A stretch of DNA of 64,000 nucleotides from Lepidostoma basale (GCA_022606425.2 JAHDVF020001024.1:1240001-1304000); one strand, 5' to 3'; shown: positions 43,166-53,270, numbered from the stretch's first letter. The notes: a model not told the origin generated them from the sequence alone. Made by a program: numbers and translations.

Positions 43166-46100
43166 TTACTGCTCTTCCTCCTCTAACGGGTGGGTGGCTA
43201 TTTGCTCTATAAGCTCCTGGGTCTGTAGCGATAGGTAAATAACCCGCCCTAGGGCCTCAATACATTCTTGCTTAGCATCGGCATAGCGGTAGGGCTGGTA
43301 GCCATGCTCTTTGTAGAGGGGGCTGTAGGGGTTGGCAATATCGCCGTTGTCTGGGCTGATGCTTTTTTCTTTGTAACCCTCTAACACCCAGTCAATGGCA
43401 CTGCGGTTACCTAGCCGGTAAGCCCATGCCTGCTCAGGTATGTTACTTAAGGTGGTGTGGTTGTCTAACACAATGGTGCCCTTGGTGGGGTAGCTCTTTA
43501 GCTTGGGGGTTAGGGCGGCTCCTTCGGTGGTGGTTAGCTCCGCAGGGTAGGGGGGGCAGGTGCTAAAGCCTAGGTGCAGTTGGGCTAACTGTTGCCCTAG
43601 GGCACTTAGGGCACTAAAAGCCGGGCTTATAGGCACACGGGGTAGGCTTTGGGCAAGGTCAACAGCGTAGCTGGTACGGTAGGCAGGGTGGTGCAGCAGG
43701 GCGTAAATGTAGTAAAATAGCTCATTGTCAGTAACGGTAGGGCCAAACTGGCCACGGTAGGCCGGGCTAAGGTTACTGCTTTGTTGGCCACTGGCACTGT
43801 AGCGGTACAACGGAAAACATTGTCCCCCACCACGTCCAAAGTAGTCCATTGAGAGTATAATATTAGAAATATAGCAATCAAAAGGAAGTTGGGGGGAGTG
43901 TGCAATAATAATCACTAAGTTCTCCCCTTGCTTACCAGTAGGAAAAATGCTAGGCATCTGGTAGGTACAGTTAAGGTAGTTGCCTTCATAGTACAGTTTC
44001 CTCAAGGTAAAGGGGCGGTAGAGGCTAGTAACTATTTTTTCTTTATTAAAAGGCACCTTAATGCCACGGGTCATTACCTTTTTTAGCTCTCGCTCCCACT
44101 TAATACGGGTATCAACAAAATCATCCAGGTATTGCTCCTTCTGCCACGCCGCTTGCCCTTTTTCTTCGGGGGCAATTGCCTGCCAGCGGTCAAGCTCGCT
44201 ATTATAAACATCAATAAAGTATTTTACCTTGCGCTCTAGCTCTTTGGCACTATGGCCTAGCATCCAGCCGTCACGGGCAGTTATTACCCCTAGGCTGTAC
44301 AAACTAAAAATGGCGGGGGCATCGGCTTTGCCCTTTAGCTTTTTATCGCCCAGTGGCACCAAGCCAGGCCAGTTGCTTGTGCTTTGGTTAAGCCAGGTGT
44401 GGGCGGTGTTGGGCTCTATTAGCTGCCATGCATGGTCGCTATGCTCTATGTTACTGTGGTGCTTTAGCCAGTAAAGCTTATCGTCGCCACTATCGGCAGG
44501 GCTAAAGGGGTTAAGGTAGCGTACACCGCCATGGCGTTTATTGCTTTTAATAAAAAAGGTAATGGCCACCCCTGTCATAATATTAAAAACATTGCCCCCC
44601 ATGCCACCACGGCGGATGTCTCCCCCTAGGTCTATGCTGTATATATGGCTATATTCGCCTGCCACGGCATATCTAAAGCCGTCAAAGCCAAAGGCATCTA
44701 AAAAGCTACGGTTGGTTATAAAGGCTAGCATACCGCCATCGGCACTGTTTAGGCGGTCGCTGGCCCAGCGTATAAAGCGTACATACATGTCGGTTAGTTT
44801 ACGCTTTTGGGCGTTACTGTTTTGGCTGTAGGTGTCGCCTACCCGGCTATCTACGGCGGCGTAGCGCCGATTTTTATTATTTTGGTTTTCATTTTTTTGG
44901 TTGGCGTTGTAGGGCGGGTTACCTATTATTAGCCTAATGGTGGCCTCATTTTGGCGTTTTACCCGCCGGGCGTTCTCTTCGGTAATTGCCCCTAGGTCTA
45001 GCAGGCGCTCTTGCTTTATGGCTTTATCGCTGGCTTTGTGGCTGGCAAAGTCGTTATCTAGCGTGTCTACATAGCACATGTGGTCAAACTCGCCAAACAG
45101 CCCACCGCTAAGCTCTTTATATTGCAACTCTATATGCACATTGCCAATGTAGTAGGCCAAAATGCTTAGCTCGTTAGCATGTAGCTCGTTCATAAATTTG
45201 TACTCAAGCTCGCCCTTGGCATGGGTGGCAATGTAGCTTAAAATGGCCACAATAAAGCTGCCGGTACCGGTGCAGGGGTCTAAAATCTCTACCCCTTTAC
45301 TGTAGATATGCTTGCCAAAGTGCTCATACAGCAGGCTATCGGCCATGTTAACCATGTAGGCTACAATGTCGGATGGGGTATAGACAATGCCATAGGTATC
45401 GGCATTTTTGCTATCGTAGGCTTGGTAAAATGTTTCGTAAAAGATGCGTAGTGCCTCGATGCTATAGTGAAGTGCCCCCATCTTTTTAATATTTTCGGCC
45501 AGTGCTTGGTAGTAGGGCTTAATTTTAGCACTAATATTGTGGTCAAACTCCCGCCCTAGGTCGGCTTTTAGGCTGTCGAGTGTTTTGGCGATGGTGTTAA
45601 AGTTACGGTAGTCGTCGCTGCCCAAAATCTCATGAAAAAGGTCGGCGGTTAAAATATGTTGAATCAGCATCTCAATAACATCGCCATGGCTTAGGCTGTC
45701 GCCAATGGTTTTTTTTAGGCTGATGCTGTAGTCGTCAAAATTATATTGAAACTTTTTATTGGTGCCATAGGCTAGCTCAATATCAAGCCTTATTTGGTCG
45801 GCCAACACCGGCACACTGCTTTTAAATAGCTCTAGGCGTTCATTAAAGCCCCGTGCCCCCTTAGGTACATAGCTTAAAAACCGATGCACAAGCTGGTCGA
45901 AGGCATCTAAATCGGCCTTGGCATCATAATATTTTTTAATCAGCGGGCTTTGGCTTGCCATGTAAATAGCCTCTGCTACCTTAACACCATCTTGGTACAG
46001 CCACGCCTCGTAGCCATTTTCAAAAATAATATTATCAAAACTATAAAGCGACTCCTTTTTAGATGCCACCTCTTTGTCAAAATTATCGCCTGCATCTTTA

Positions 46101-46339
46101 TTCTCAACAAAGCCCCAAGGCAAGCCACCCTCATTAAGCAGCATCATATCGTAATAGATATGGCGCCCCGCTGTGGTGCGTTGGGTAGGCTCTACCTTTG
46201 TATAGAAGCCTTTGGGTTTAATCTCTTCCATTAATTCATGAAAAGCCCCGCGGATGGCAGTCTCTTTAAATTGATCTCGGCTTTCATGGATGCGGCGTTT
46301 GGCTAAAAAGGTCTTAAGTGCCTTAGGATAATGGGTCAT
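43166..46339 (-). CDS. Single-chain type II (IIG-like) restriction-modification enzyme
   Basis: 1057 residues. An N-terminal nuclease of PD-(D/E)xK type is indicated by D64 and E79-x-K81. A helical linker is followed by an N6-adenine methyltransferase with motif I DPCTGTG (354-360) and motif IV NPPY (474-477). The rest (about 650-1057) would be the DNA-specificity part. It resembles type ISP enzymes but lacks their helicase domain, so IIG-like is the better label. No separate partner is needed. Stands alone, two bases from a convergent gene. Confidence 0.85.
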   Translation of the reverse strand: MTHYPKALKTFLAKRRIHESRDQFKETAIRGAFHELMEEIKPKGFYTKVEPTQRTTAGRHIYYDMMLLNEGGLPWGFVENKDAGDNFDKEVASKKESLYSFDNIIFENGYEAWLYQDGVKVAEAIYMASQSPLIKKYYDAKADLDAFDQLVHRFLSYVPKGARGFNERLELFKSSVPVLADQIRLDIELAYGTNKKFQYNFDDYSISLKKTIGDSLSHGDVIEMLIQHILTADLFHEILGSDDYRNFNTIAKTLDSLKADLGREFDHNISAKIKPYYQALAENIKKMGALHYSIEALRIFYETFYQAYDSKNADTYGIVYTPSDIVAYMVNMADSLLYEHFGKHIYSKGVEILDPCTGTGSFIVAILSYIATHAKGELEYKFMNELHANELSILAYYIGNVHIELQYKELSGGLFGEFDHMCYVDTLDNDFASHKASDKAIKQERLLDLGAITEENARRVKRQNEATIRLIIGNPPYNANQKNENQNNKNRRYAAVDSRVGDTYSQNSNAQKRKLTDMYVRFIRWASDRLNSADGGMLAFITNRSFLDAFGFDGFRYAVAGEYSHIYSIDLGGDIRRGGMGGNVFNIMTGVAITFFIKSNKRHGGVRYLNPFSPADSGDDKLYWLKHHSNIEHSDHAWQLIEPNTAHTWLNQSTSNWPGLVPLGDKKLKGKADAPAIFSLYSLGVITARDGWMLGHSAKELERKVKYFIDVYNSELDRWQAIAPEEKGQAAWQKEQYLDDFVDTRIKWERELKKVMTRGIKVPFNKEKIVTSLYRPFTLRKLYYEGNYLNCTYQMPSIFPTGKQGENLVIIIAHSPQLPFDCYISNIILSMDYFGRGGGQCFPLYRYSASGQQSSNLSPAYRGQFGPTVTDNELFYYIYALLHHPAYRTSYAVDLAQSLPRVPISPAFSALSALGQQLAQLHLGFSTCPPYPAELTTTEGAALTPKLKSYPTKGTIVLDNHTTLSNIPEQAWAYRLGNRSAIDWVLEGYKEKSISPDNGDIANPYSPLYKEHGYQPYRYADAKQECIEALGRVIYLSLQTQELIEQIATHPLEEEEQ

Positions 46340-46416
46340 AAAACTAGTTTACTATTAATGGGTGATCTTAATCAAGTAAAATGAAGCATAGCTAGATGTT
46401 ATCAGGAGGATCATAG

Positions 46417-46445
46417 TTGACACTGATTATCAATAGTAGTAGGAT
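46417..46445 (+). promoter_or_regulatory. Iron ABC operon promoter with Fur-like half-site
   Basis: TTGACA (46417-46422), 17-base spacer, TAGGAT (46440-46445). The spacer holds ATTATCA, a perfect right half of a Fur box (left half TGACACT is poor). Confidence 0.55.
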
Positions 46446-46464
46446 GTGGCTTTAAAGGAGCTAA

Positions 46465-47487
46465 ATGATGAAAAAATCTATAACAATTGTAGCCCTCAGT
46501 GTGGTGATGGTGGGCTGTGGCTTCGCTGGTGATCGTAACACTGTTAATATCTATGCTCAACGCAACTACGATGTCGATCAATTACTCTATCAACGTTTTA
46601 CTCAAGAGACCGGGATAAAGGTTAATATCATCAAGGCCGGGGGTGATGAGCTGGTGCAGCGTCTTAAAATGGAGGGAGCTAATACAGAGGCAGACCTTAT
46701 TTTTACCACCGATGTAGCTATTTTAAATCAAGCCAAAAAAAATAGTCTGCTTAAGCCCATTACAACGGTAGAAAGCATCAATAATGTTAAAGAGTCGCTA
46801 AGGGAGCCTGAAGGTTACTGGCTACCCGTAACCTACCGTGCCCGTATTTTGGCCTATAATGCCGATAAAACCGATATAAGTAGCATCAAAAACTACAGCG
46901 ATTTAGCGAACCCTCGCTGGAGGGGAAAAATTTTAAGTAGGTCTGCAAGTAATAGTTATAACCAATCACTGATCGCCTCATTCATTCTCAATAATGGAGT
47001 GCAGGCGACGGAGGAGTGGATCAAAGGCCTTGTAGCAAACTTTGCCCGAGAGCCTAAGGGTAATGATCGTGATCAAGTGAAGGCCATCGCCTCTGGGGTA
47101 GGAGAGGTTGCACTGATGAATAGCTACTACATGGGGAAGATGATCTACTCGGTGGAGAGGGAAGAGGCCGAGGCTGCCCAAAAGATGAGCCTCTTTTTTC
47201 CTAATCAGGATAGTCAGGGTACCCATATTAATGTTAGTGGTGTCGCGATAACGGCCCACTCTAGGCATAGTGATAATGCTGAAAAATTGATTCTTTTCTT
47301 AACGCAGCCCTATGCACAAACTATTTTTGCTAATGAAAACTTTGAGTACCCCACTAACCCCACCATTGAACCGCACCCCCTTGTAAAGAGCTGGGGAGAC
47401 TTTAAGGCCGATGAAAAGGCTCTGTTTCAACTAGATGACTATCAAGTTGAGGGGCAACTCATGGCTGATCGCCTAGGATGGAGGTAG
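46465..47487 (+). CDS. Iron(III) ABC transporter substrate-binding lipoprotein (FbpA-like)
   Basis: 340 residues. The lipobox ending VGCG makes it a lipoprotein in the periplasm. The body is a family 1 periplasmic binding protein: NIYAQRNYDVDQLLYQRF at the N-terminus and NSYYMGKM with the adjacent tyrosines that coordinate ferric iron in FbpA/FutA. First gene of a three-gene operon; SD AAAGGAG. Confidence 0.88.
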   Translation: MMKKSITIVALSVVMVGCGFAGDRNTVNIYAQRNYDVDQLLYQRFTQETGIKVNIIKAGGDELVQRLKMEGANTEADLIFTTDVAILNQAKKNSLLKPITTVESINNVKESLREPEGYWLPVTYRARILAYNADKTDISSIKNYSDLANPRWRGKILSRSASNSYNQSLIASFILNNGVQATEEWIKGLVANFAREPKGNDRDQVKAIASGVGEVALMNSYYMGKMIYSVEREEAEAAQKMSLFFPNQDSQGTHINVSGVAITAHSRHSDNAEKLILFLTQPYAQTIFANENFEYPTNPTIEPHPLVKSWGDFKADEKALFQLDDYQVEGQLMADRLGWR

Positions 47488-47488
47488 C

Positions 47489-49099
47489 TTGAAGTTTCCT
47501 ATGCAGCTACAAGGATGGGGCTATTTAGCCCTTATCCTTGTAGCTTTTTTAAGTGCTCCTATTTTTATTGTTTTGATTGATCTGTTAAGTAAAAGTAGCC
47601 CCTATTTTGACCATATAAAAAATACGCTACTTTTAAGCTACATCACCCATAGCCTCTTTTTAGTGACGGTATCGGTGCTGTTATCACTTGTTTTAGGTGT
47701 GTCGTCGGCTTGGTTTGTTAGCCAGTACCGGCTAAAAACAGGACACTTTTTTTCGTGGGCCTTAATATTACCTTTGGCGATTCCAGCCTATGTGGGTGGC
47801 TATGTCTATAGCTCGATTCTATCCTATGGTGGGTGGATTTACAACATTTTGTCTGGGCTAACAGGCCTAACAACGATTGATATAATGAATCCTTTAGGAG
47901 CAGCCATTCTTTTCTCTTTTTTTCTTTTTCCCTATGTCTTTATTGCTAGCAAAACATTTTTTAGCTACCACCTTGGTAATATTTTAGAGAGTGCTTCGGT
48001 GCTGGGTTTAAGTCGAGCTGAAAGTTTTTTTAAGCTTGTTTTACCCTTGGGTAGAAGAGTCTTCGTAGCATCGGCATTTTTAGTGGCACTGGAGGTTTTA
48101 AATGACTATGGATTGGTGAGCTATTTTGGGCTTCCCACCTTTAGTGTCGGTATTTTTAAGCTTTGGTTTTCTTACCATGACTTAGATGGAGCCATTAGGC
48201 TAGCCTTTCACATGATCTTGATGGTTATTGTCCTCCTTATTTTACAGCACTTTAGCCAAGGGCGGAAAAATTTTGCTCCTACGAGTAGTAAACTACGCCC
48301 AACGAAGATCGTCAAAGGATCCATCGCCATGGATATTTGGCTAGCACTTATTTTTTTGTTAACCTTTATTATTCCTGTTGGACAGTTAATTTACTGGGCT
48401 GTTTTAAGCATTAATAGCTTTAATATCAATCAACTTCTTTTAGCATCCGTGCACTCGGTATCACTGTCGATTGCATCATCGTTGATCATTTTAATGATCG
48501 CCTTGGTCATCGCTAATGTTACTCGGCTGTATCAAGGCAGGCTAAGTGGGCTCTTATCCCATGTGAGTAGCTTGGGCTATTCAATTCCTGGGGCGGTTGT
48601 TGCTATTGGGATGATGAGCCTCTTTATCTCCTTAGACAAAATTTTTCTACCACTTTATAAACAGATGGGCTTAGCAACTAACTTATTATTGGGTAGCTCT
48701 ATCGTGATGATGCTTTTTGCCTATAGTGTACGGTTTTTAGCGGTAGCTCTCTCTCAAATAGAGGCTAGCCAACAGCGTATCGGCCTTAAGTTTCATCAAG
48801 TAGCACGTACATTAGGCTTTAATATTACCCAAACCTTTTTTAGGCTTGATCTGCATTTAATTAAATCGGCCTGCCTTGCGGCGATGCTGTTAGTCTTTGT
48901 TGAGGTTATTAAGGAGCTTCCCGTTACAATGATTTTACGGCCCTTTAACTTTAATACCTTGGCAACATTGGCGAGCCAATATGCTGAAGATGAGATGGTT
49001 CAACAAAGTGCTATTCCCTCATTAGTACTTATCATATTAGCCCTTGTCGCTATTATTAGCCTAACAAAAATCTTTAATAAAAGGAGAGTTAATCGTTAA
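47489..49099 (+). CDS. Iron(III) ABC transporter permease (FbpB-like, two fused halves)
   Basis: 536 residues and about 12 membrane segments, with two BPD_transp_1 EAA-type motifs (SASVLGLSRAESFFKLVLP and ARTLGFNITQTFFRLDL). The TTG start at 47489 is preferred because GGAGG lies 4 bases upstream; ATG 47501 is the alternative. One base separates it from the substrate-binding gene. Confidence 0.87.
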   Translation: MKFPMQLQGWGYLALILVAFLSAPIFIVLIDLLSKSSPYFDHIKNTLLLSYITHSLFLVTVSVLLSLVLGVSSAWFVSQYRLKTGHFFSWALILPLAIPAYVGGYVYSSILSYGGWIYNILSGLTGLTTIDIMNPLGAAILFSFFLFPYVFIASKTFFSYHLGNILESASVLGLSRAESFFKLVLPLGRRVFVASAFLVALEVLNDYGLVSYFGLPTFSVGIFKLWFSYHDLDGAIRLAFHMILMVIVLLILQHFSQGRKNFAPTSSKLRPTKIVKGSIAMDIWLALIFLLTFIIPVGQLIYWAVLSINSFNINQLLLASVHSVSLSIASSLIILMIALVIANVTRLYQGRLSGLLSHVSSLGYSIPGAVVAIGMMSLFISLDKIFLPLYKQMGLATNLLLGSSIVMMLFAYSVRFLAVALSQIEASQQRIGLKFHQVARTLGFNITQTFFRLDLHLIKSACLAAMLLVFVEVIKELPVTMILRPFNFNTLATLASQYAEDEMVQQSAIPSLVLIILALVAIISLTKIFNKRRVNR

Positions 49100-49100
49100 G

Positions 49101-49760
49101 ATGGCAACAATTGAATTGACTAATATTTCGTTCTATTATTCTACCTCCCCTGGCCATAAGATATTAAATAATGTAAATATTAATATTGATCATGGTCAAA
49201 TAGTGGCTCTTATCGGCCAGTCTGGTAGCGGTAAGTCGACATTACTACGCCTGATTGCTGGCTTTGAAGATCCTACCGAAGGGACAATAGTAATTAATAA
49301 CCGGGTAATCTTTAATGAGAAAATAAAGATAGCAACTGAAAAGCGTCATATAGGAATGATTTTTCAAGACTACTCACTCTTTCCTCATCTGAGCGTTGCT
49401 CAAAATATTGGCTTTGGCCTCAATAAGCTCACGAAGAGTCAACGAAGCAGCGAGGTTACCCAGTTACTAAAGCTTATTCAACTCGACAACTTAGGAGATC
49501 GCTATCCCTACGAAATATCAGGTGGGCAACAGCAGAGGGTAGCAATCGCCCGTGCTTTAGCGACGAAGCCAGCTATTTTACTACTTGACGAGCCTTTTTC
49601 TAACCTTGACCCCGATTTACGTATTGAACTACGCCACGATGTCAAGCTAATTTTAAAGGAGAGCCAGACCACCACCCTCTTTGTTACCCACGACACCGAT
49701 GAGGCTAAGGAGATGGGTGATGAGTTGCTCGTTCTTAGCAACGGCCAGCTGCTTCGTTAA
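49101..49760 (+). CDS. Iron(III) ABC transporter ATPase (FbpC-like)
   Basis: 219 residues: Walker A GQSGSGKST, signature ISGGQQQRVAIARAL, Walker B LLLLDEPFSNLD. It is shorter than usual FbpC (~350) and lacks the C-terminal regulatory domain. It ends 4 bases into the convergent gene at 49757. Confidence 0.88.
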   Translation: MATIELTNISFYYSTSPGHKILNNVNINIDHGQIVALIGQSGSGKSTLLRLIAGFEDPTEGTIVINNRVIFNEKIKIATEKRHIGMIFQDYSLFPHLSVAQNIGFGLNKLTKSQRSSEVTQLLKLIQLDNLGDRYPYEISGGQQQRVAIARALATKPAILLLDEPFSNLDPDLRIELRHDVKLILKESQTTTLFVTHDTDEAKEMGDELLVLSNGQLLR

Positions 49761-50512
49761 AGGGGAGGGTCATCCTCACAGTTCCATTGTGAACGCATGA
49801 GGCTATTACAGGCGAAAATGGCACCATCTTGCTCCTTAATGGCATTAAGAGAGAGATCTTGTGGGTGTTGATAGATAAGGCGGATATTGTCATGGTCGGC
49901 TACTTTATGGCGCAGGTAAAAATTCATTGCCCTCTCCTCATTCTCTTTCTCTTGTGGTAAATCGTTGTGCTCGTAATAGAGTATGATAATAGATGCCAAC
50001 TTCCAAGCCTGTTTGTAGCCCACTTGATGGCGATGACTTATCTCTTTAGCAAGTTGATCCATCGTAGGAAGGGTTTTTAGTTGAGAGGTGTAGTATTTAA
50101 TGATCTCCTCCTCCTCAAGCTCTTGCTGAATCTCTTTGATTACTTGAGCAAGTCTACGGCGATGCTTCCCTGCCTTACCCTTAATCGTCATCGATTGCCC
50201 TTTTTTATCAATCAGGTGGACGATATCTTCTTTAAATGCCTTGCCTGTCGCTCCTTCAAATGGCCATAGGCAGGAGGCTGTATAGAGGTAGAGAGAGTAG
50301 AGGTCGCTATCGGCCACATGGGTAAAGCTAGATTTTAGCTCCCTAAAAAGGTTTTTAAAGCTATCGGTAAAGAGAAGATGGGTGGTTTGTGTATTGCATG
50401 ACTGCTGACAAATGGCATTACAAAGGTGACTATGCATCTTTTTATGATGCTGATTATCATAGGAGAGCTGCTGTCTGAGGTAATTACTTGAATAGAAAAC
50501 ATAATCTGGCAT
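49757..50512 (-). CDS. Unrecognised protein, 251 residues
   Basis: I do not recognise the family. It is soluble, rich in His and Lys, with a clustered His/Cys segment near residues 22-43 (HHKKMHSHLCNAICQQSC) and a strongly acidic run (QQELEEEEI) in a helical middle. No signal peptide. It overlaps the end of the iron ABC ATPase tail to tail by 4 bases and lies 23 bases after the next unrecognised gene, so the two probably share an operon. Confidence 0.6.
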   Translation of the reverse strand: MPDYVFYSSNYLRQQLSYDNQHHKKMHSHLCNAICQQSCNTQTTHLLFTDSFKNLFRELKSSFTHVADSDLYSLYLYTASCLWPFEGATGKAFKEDIVHLIDKKGQSMTIKGKAGKHRRRLAQVIKEIQQELEEEEIIKYYTSQLKTLPTMDQLAKEISHRHQVGYKQAWKLASIIILYYEHNDLPQEKENEERAMNFYLRHKVADHDNIRLIYQHPQDLSLNAIKEQDGAIFACNSLMRSQWNCEDDPPL

Positions 50513-50535
50513 TTAAAAAGCTCCTTCTATAAAAG

Positions 50536-51117
50536 TTAAATAGTAAGAATAAATTTTTGTTGCTCCTCTGGTGAAAGCTTCAGTGATGGAAGTGTTAGAA
50601 GCCATTTAAGTTGTTGCTGATCAATGGTTTTGATAAGGTAGAGGCAACGTTCTTTGTGGTAGCTTAATGATGGTCGCTCAAAAAGAATAAGATCATCAAC
50701 GAGTAGAAAAGGTAGTTTAAAGGCTGATGACTCAAATGCATCAAAATGCTTCTCTGCTGTTGCGTCAATACTATTAATATAGGGGCTAGCATGCTTAATT
50801 TTATTAAAGTAGGAGGCAAATGTAATATTTTTAGCCTGACTGTATCTGAGGCAATTAAGAAGATGATGGCGATTTTCTTCATCCAGGGGAGGGAAATCAA
50901 GAGCCCAAAGCAGGCGTTTTTGTGCATGGGTTACTAAGGATCCTAGCCGATTAGCCCATTTTGGTGCTTTAAGATAGAAGGGTTTTGGCTTGAAGGTCGT
51001 GGTGAGGTGTTGATAGGCATCTGCCCATTTTGGGTAGATAGAGGGAGCAATAATTTGCTCATAATGATCGAGGTAGTGTTGCTGTGATGTAAAGTCTTGT
51101 TGACCTAAATTAGTCAT
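50536..51117 (-). CDS. Unrecognised protein, 193 residues
   Basis: No family recognised. Soluble, with many aromatic residues and His; starts MTNLGQQDF; SD AAGGAGCT upstream of the ATG at 51117. Probably the first gene of a pair with 49757-50512. A Fur-like sequence lies ~115 bases upstream (51231-51249), so a link to iron is possible but weak. Confidence 0.6.
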   Translation of the reverse strand: MTNLGQQDFTSQQHYLDHYEQIIAPSIYPKWADAYQHLTTTFKPKPFYLKAPKWANRLGSLVTHAQKRLLWALDFPPLDEENRHHLLNCLRYSQAKNITFASYFNKIKHASPYINSIDATAEKHFDAFESSAFKLPFLLVDDLILFERPSLSYHKERCLYLIKTIDQQQLKWLLTLPSLKLSPEEQQKFILTI

Positions 51118-51230
51118 GAAAAGCTCCTTAGCTTATGATAGCTTATCAATCGCCACAAAATAAGGAAATAGTTAATGTAATTATATTCAAATTAAAGATT
51201 TATATTAAGACAAGGCTCTTAGCTGGATAG

Positions 51231-51249
51231 GATAATGATTTTATCATTC
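51231..51249. promoter_or_regulatory. Weak Fur-like sequence in a 266-base gene-free region
   Basis: GATAATGATTTTATCATTC has a perfect left half (GATAATGAT) and a partly inverted right half. The stretch 51118-51383 holds no other feature that I see. Confidence 0.3.
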
Positions 51250-51383
51250 TAAGAGATTAGTTGAGTTTTTATTATTAAAAAAGATTGCTGTGTATCATGG
51301 ATCTTTTCGAGCTAGCCGATTGGATCAATCGAATTGTCGTGATGGTAAGGTTTATTTAATCATACAGATGAAAAAATAAAAAT

Positions 51384-51455
51384 AGCCGAAAGTGGGAATT
51401 GAACCCACGACCTACTCATTACGAGTGAGTTGCTCTACCCCTGAGCTATTTCGGC
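51384..51455 (-). tRNA. tRNA-Thr (anticodon CGT)
   Basis: On the minus strand acceptor GCCGAAA pairs with TTTCGGC; anticodon loop CTCGTAA between ACTCA/TGAGT; T-loop TTCAATT. CCA not encoded. Confidence 0.95.
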
Positions 51456-51471
51456 AATCATATTGTTAACC

Positions 51472-51500
51472 ATACTATCATGCTTCACTACAATGATCAA
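51472..51500 (-). promoter_or_regulatory. tRNA-Thr promoter
   Basis: Minus strand TTGATC (51500-51495), 17-base spacer, TAGTAT (51477-51472). Confidence 0.55.
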
Positions 51501-51519
51501 CTGTCCTTAGGTGTAAAAA

Positions 51520-53250
51520 ATGATTAAGTTGAGAACGATTATGTTCGATAAATTAGAAGTGGCTTTACCGATGATTAGTATAAAAAATAGTGCAAAAAGC
51601 TATCCTGGATATCTAAAGCGTCGTAAAAGAGGTAGCCGTAAGGCTTCTGTAGCCGTAGCATCCATTTTACTGCTTATTGTTATTACCTTTGCCCAAGGCA
51701 ATCAAGTAACCCATAAGGTAAAAGAGAATGAGACGCTCTACAGTTTAAGCCGGCATTATGGCATCTCTGTTAGCCAAATTAGGCTGGCTAATGGTTTAAA
51801 TAGCCTAGGGGTTATAAAAACAGGGCAAAATCTCGTGATACCGGTTCATTTCTATATCGTTGAAGAGGGAGACTCACTCGCCTTTATTGCTCAAAAATTA
51901 GCAATCGATGAAAAAAAACTTGTACAACTTAATAAAATTGGCACTCAGTCACTTAAGGCAGGCGATCTTTTAACCATCCCCCAGAAGCCCTTGCAGGGGC
52001 AATATTATATTGTCCAGAAGGGCGATAGCCTAAGCCTCATTAGCATGAGGTTTGATATTTCACAGACCTCTATTATTCGATACAACGACCTTGATAGTCC
52101 CCATTTGGTTCCAGGGCAGAAGCTACAGCTAACGGGTAATCGTCCTCAAAGTTACCGGGTTCAAGAAAACGACACGCTTTATAGCCTATCACGCCGCTAC
52201 AATATCAGTGTGGATCAGCTGGTGCAGTATAATGCCTTAAATGGGGTTGAGATTAAGATTGGTCAGGAGTTGCTGATGTTTAGCCCTACCTACAGCACCT
52301 TTGATGAAGATATATGGCAACCTAACAGTATGATTAAGATAGCACAAAGTCCTACGGTGATGAAGCCCTCTCAAGGTAGTAACATTGATAGGGTCGCTGC
52401 ACTGCCTCCGGCCGTGGCTCCTTTAACGGCTCTACCCAAAACAAGAGAGAGCCTTCCCTTTGAAAACCAGCCTAGCCTATCCTATGAAAGCTACGTTGAC
52501 GAAAGGCACACGACGGCCAATTATAAAAAAGCAGTCGAGCTTTTAGCCAAGGTTGCAAGCGAGGCTCGAGCTCAGCCCTTAAGTAATAAATTAGAGGGCT
52601 ATCACATTGTTCTCGATAGTGGCCATGGGGGTAACGACCCTGGGGCGGTCGTTGAGCAAAAAATCAATGGAAGGTCGATGTTTTTTGTTGAAAGTAAATA
52701 CAACTACGATGTAACGATGAGGCTCTACCAAATTTTACAGCGCCATGGGGCAACGGTAAGCATGACTAATATCTCTCCCGATCATAGCATTCGCAATAAT
52801 GATATTAACCATGCCTTTATCAACCGAAAAACTGAGGTAGCGAACGATGCAACAAAGAGCACGCGGCTTAAAGGGGGTAGTGAGGCTTTACTCTATCGTA
52901 GAAAGCTTGTTGGTGAGTTATTAAGGGGTAGTGACCACGATAAGTCACTTTTTTTATCTATTCATATGGATTCAAGCCCAGACACGGTGCTGGGGTTGGT
53001 GGCGGTAACCAGTAACCCAACGAAAGAGAGCATCGCTTTGGCCAATAGTATTATTAAAAGTAATGGGAGGGGTAGCATCGTTAAGGCACCCTATATTATG
53101 ATTACAGACAATAGTGCTATCGCTGCCGTGCTTGTTGAGGTGCGTAATTTAAGGCAAGAAAGTGCCTCTACCTTTAATGACTATCGGGTTCGTCAGAGTG
53201 ATGCCCAAAAAATAGCCGATGCTATTATTAACTATGCAACAAATCTATAG
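51520..53250 (+). CDS. N-acetylmuramoyl-L-alanine amidase with four LysM repeats
   Basis: 576 residues. A basic N-terminus and one membrane anchor (about 43-58) precede four LysM repeats (about 65-108, 110-153, 163-207, 211-256; each with a G/N-D/E-T/S-L start). The C-terminal ~215 residues form an Amidase_3 domain: zinc His in LDSGHGGNDPGA, later SIHMDSS. It cuts the peptide from the glycan of peptidoglycan during cell separation. The region between repeats and enzyme is low-complexity. Confidence 0.9.
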   Translation: MIKLRTIMFDKLEVALPMISIKNSAKSYPGYLKRRKRGSRKASVAVASILLLIVITFAQGNQVTHKVKENETLYSLSRHYGISVSQIRLANGLNSLGVIKTGQNLVIPVHFYIVEEGDSLAFIAQKLAIDEKKLVQLNKIGTQSLKAGDLLTIPQKPLQGQYYIVQKGDSLSLISMRFDISQTSIIRYNDLDSPHLVPGQKLQLTGNRPQSYRVQENDTLYSLSRRYNISVDQLVQYNALNGVEIKIGQELLMFSPTYSTFDEDIWQPNSMIKIAQSPTVMKPSQGSNIDRVAALPPAVAPLTALPKTRESLPFENQPSLSYESYVDERHTTANYKKAVELLAKVASEARAQPLSNKLEGYHIVLDSGHGGNDPGAVVEQKINGRSMFFVESKYNYDVTMRLYQILQRHGATVSMTNISPDHSIRNNDINHAFINRKTEVANDATKSTRLKGGSEALLYRRKLVGELLRGSDHDKSLFLSIHMDSSPDTVLGLVAVTSNPTKESIALANSIIKSNGRGSIVKAPYIMITDNSAIAAVLVEVRNLRQESASTFNDYRVRQSDAQKIADAIINYATNL

Positions 53251-53270
53251 GTAGCAGTAAGGAGAAGAGA

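Noticed and set aside
44229..44831. Plus-strand frames across the restriction-modification gene
   Set aside because: Codon pattern and methyltransferase motifs clearly support the minus-strand gene; these are shadows.
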